Source of the DNA: Eubacterium sp. | Lineage (GTDB): Bacteria > Bacillota > Clostridia > Oscillospirales > Acutalibacteraceae | DNA: 6,485 nucleotides | Direction of reading: 5' to 3' | Assembly (NCBI GenBank): GCA_015655975.1 | Contig: DVEP01000036.1 | Location: 1-6,485 of the forward strand | In this document: positions 6,127 through 6,485 of the stretch, in pieces | Layout: each line of letters starts with the position of its first letter | Numbering within the stretch: the stretch's first letter is position 1 | Translations under genes and position numbers: made by a program | Notes under the pieces: generated by a model | The model's input: the letters and a program-made list of their open reading frames with translations, nothing else | Told to the model about the DNA's origin: nothing | Database searches by the model: none

Positions 6127-6385
6127 CGATATGGAAGTGATTGAGTACAAGATATTGAAGTATCTGTACGAGTGCTTAAAATCGGGACACAGGGCTGTTT
6201 TGGAAGAGATTGCGTGGCGGTGCAAACTGTTTGAAATCACAAGGGAATATTGGCTTGTGATAATGCAGGACCTTATAGAAAACGGTTTTGTGTCGGGACT
6301 TAAATATGTTTCTGCAAAAGATATGGAGTGCGTGCTTGAAACAGGCACATTTGCCATAACGAGAAAAGGCAGAGAGTATCTTTGA
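6116..6385 (+). CDS. YjcQ-like winged-helix phage/prophage protein, probably cut short by an IS
   Basis: The 89-residue protein has the pattern of the YjcQ family: an N-terminal YKILKYLYECLKSG helix, EEIAWRC, ITREYWLVIMQDLIENGFVSG (recognition-helix region followed by the wing), and a final FAITRKGREYL. Such small winged-helix proteins are common in Firmicutes and their prophages, and their function is undefined, probably DNA binding. AGAAGGAG 5-8 bases before the ATG gives a strong ribosome site. The start overlaps the end of the candidate immunity gene by 11 bp, so the two are translationally coupled. Family members usually run on past the GxEYL segment with a short tail. Here the stop TGA coincides with the first bases of the IS-like end at 6383, so the C-terminus is probably shortened. 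GC returns to about 40%. Confidence 0.75.
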   Translation: MANNDMEVIEYKILKYLYECLKSGHRAVLEEIAWRCKLFEITREYWLVIMQDLIENGFVSGLKYVSAKDMECVLETGTFAITRKGREYL

Positions 6386-6422
6386 ACAAGTCCGTAAAAA
6401 ATGGACAATAGAAAAAAAGGCA

Positions 6423-6458
6423 CCCCCTATGGTAGAATAGAATAACTACCATAGGGGG
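6423..6458. terminator. Perfect 13-bp hairpin, bidirectional terminator and possible translation-blocking stem
   Basis: CCCCCTATGGTAG (6423-6435) and CTACCATAGGGGG (6446-6458) pair perfectly around a 10-nt loop. Rightward the stem is followed by ATATTTTTA. Leftward it is followed by GTGCC and a run of seven T, a very strong terminator in that direction. The right arm contains GGGGG, the only ribosome-site-like sequence before the ATG at 6467. Transcripts that enter from outside would therefore hide it. TAGAAT (6433-6438 or 6438-6443) in the loop could be a -10, but I see no matching -35. Confidence 0.7.
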
Positions 6459-6466
6459 ATATTTTT

Positions 6467-6485
6467 ATGCCAAGAAACTACAGAC
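6467..6485 (+). CDS. Start of an ORF, probably IS3-like transposase OrfA, truncated by the window edge
   Basis: ATG at 6467 opens a frame reading M-P-R-N-Y-R before the window ends. AGGGGG lies 8 bases upstream at ribosome-site spacing. Basic, short N-termini of this kind are common for transposase first ORFs, but six residues cannot identify a family. The call comes from the IS-like end 84 bp upstream. Confidence 0.4.

Larger units (their letters stand above)
6383..6485 (+). mobile_element. Left end of a second IS3-like insertion sequence, continuing beyond the right edge
   Basis: From 6383 the sequence reads TGAACAAGTCCGTAAAAAAT and then GGACAATAGAAAAAAAGGCACC. IS150-group left ends have the form TGTAC...CCC...TGGAC-AT. 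The inner part, GACAATA-x-AAAAAA-GGC-ACC, also matches the IS right end at the other edge of the window read on the opposite strand. An ORF begins 84 bp inside, a normal distance for orfA. The outer bases match the left-edge element only partly, so the two may be different members of the family. Both are oriented left to right. The call depends on end patterns, because almost no transposase sequence is visible. Confidence 0.5.

Noticed and set aside
6073..6423. Minus-strand open frame of 116 codons
   Set aside because: Antisense to the YjcQ-like gene and crosses the IS end. No recognisable features.
1..6485. tRNA, rRNA, CRISPR array or known riboswitch
   Set aside because: No cloverleaf-like segment, spaced repeats or recognised aptamer core was seen on either strand.

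Overview
The window looks like a low-GC Firmicutes/Clostridia chromosome, probably a gut-type Clostridia. The reasons are the AT-rich DNA, strong AGGAGG/GGGGGAG ribosome sites, sigma-A promoters close to TTGACA-17-TATAAT, a Gram-positive type lipoprotein, and remnants of a Firmicutes prophage. No genus can be assigned from the sequence alone.

Layout. Positions 1-103 carry what appears to be the right end of an IS3-family (IS150-like) insertion sequence: the last codons of a transposase, a short terminator and a terminal inverted repeat. A leftward CPA2-type cation:proton antiporter gene (152-1366) follows. Between it and the next gene is a divergent regulatory region of about 470 bp, with a good promoter on each strand, a perfect 9-bp inverted repeat between them, and a leader of about 220 nt with a possible 15-codon peptide. 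A rightward pair comes next: a GPH/MFS-type sugar:cation symporter with an unusual charged cytosolic tail of about 270 residues (1839-4037), and, one base later, a secreted lipoprotein (4039-4869). These look like the resident chromosomal genes.

From 4932 onward the content is accessory. Two small, very AT-rich genes of unknown function (4932-5141, 5166-5333) end in a strong terminator whose loop holds the stop codon of the second gene. Directly behind the terminator is a 5'-truncated phage minor-head (MuF/SPP1 gp7-like) fragment. It keeps its C-terminal CxxC...PPMHPMCRC signature and is fused to an AT-rich C-terminal domain that looks like a MuF-type polymorphic toxin tip. A small acidic protein (5896-6126) follows as the candidate immunity protein, and then a YjcQ-like winged-helix phage protein (6116-6385). 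Hand-counted GC goes about 46% (phage fragment), 29% (toxin tip plus candidate immunity gene), 40% (YjcQ), as expected of a swapped-in cassette.

The right edge (6383-6485) looks like the left end of a second IS3-like element. Its first three bases (TGA) appear to supply the stop codon of the YjcQ-like gene, and a perfect 13-bp inverted repeat overlaps the ribosome site of its first ORF (MPRNYR...).

The most interesting content is the putative MuF toxin/immunity cassette, preserved as a prophage relic between IS ends. The functional assignment of the toxin tip and of its immunity partner is inference.
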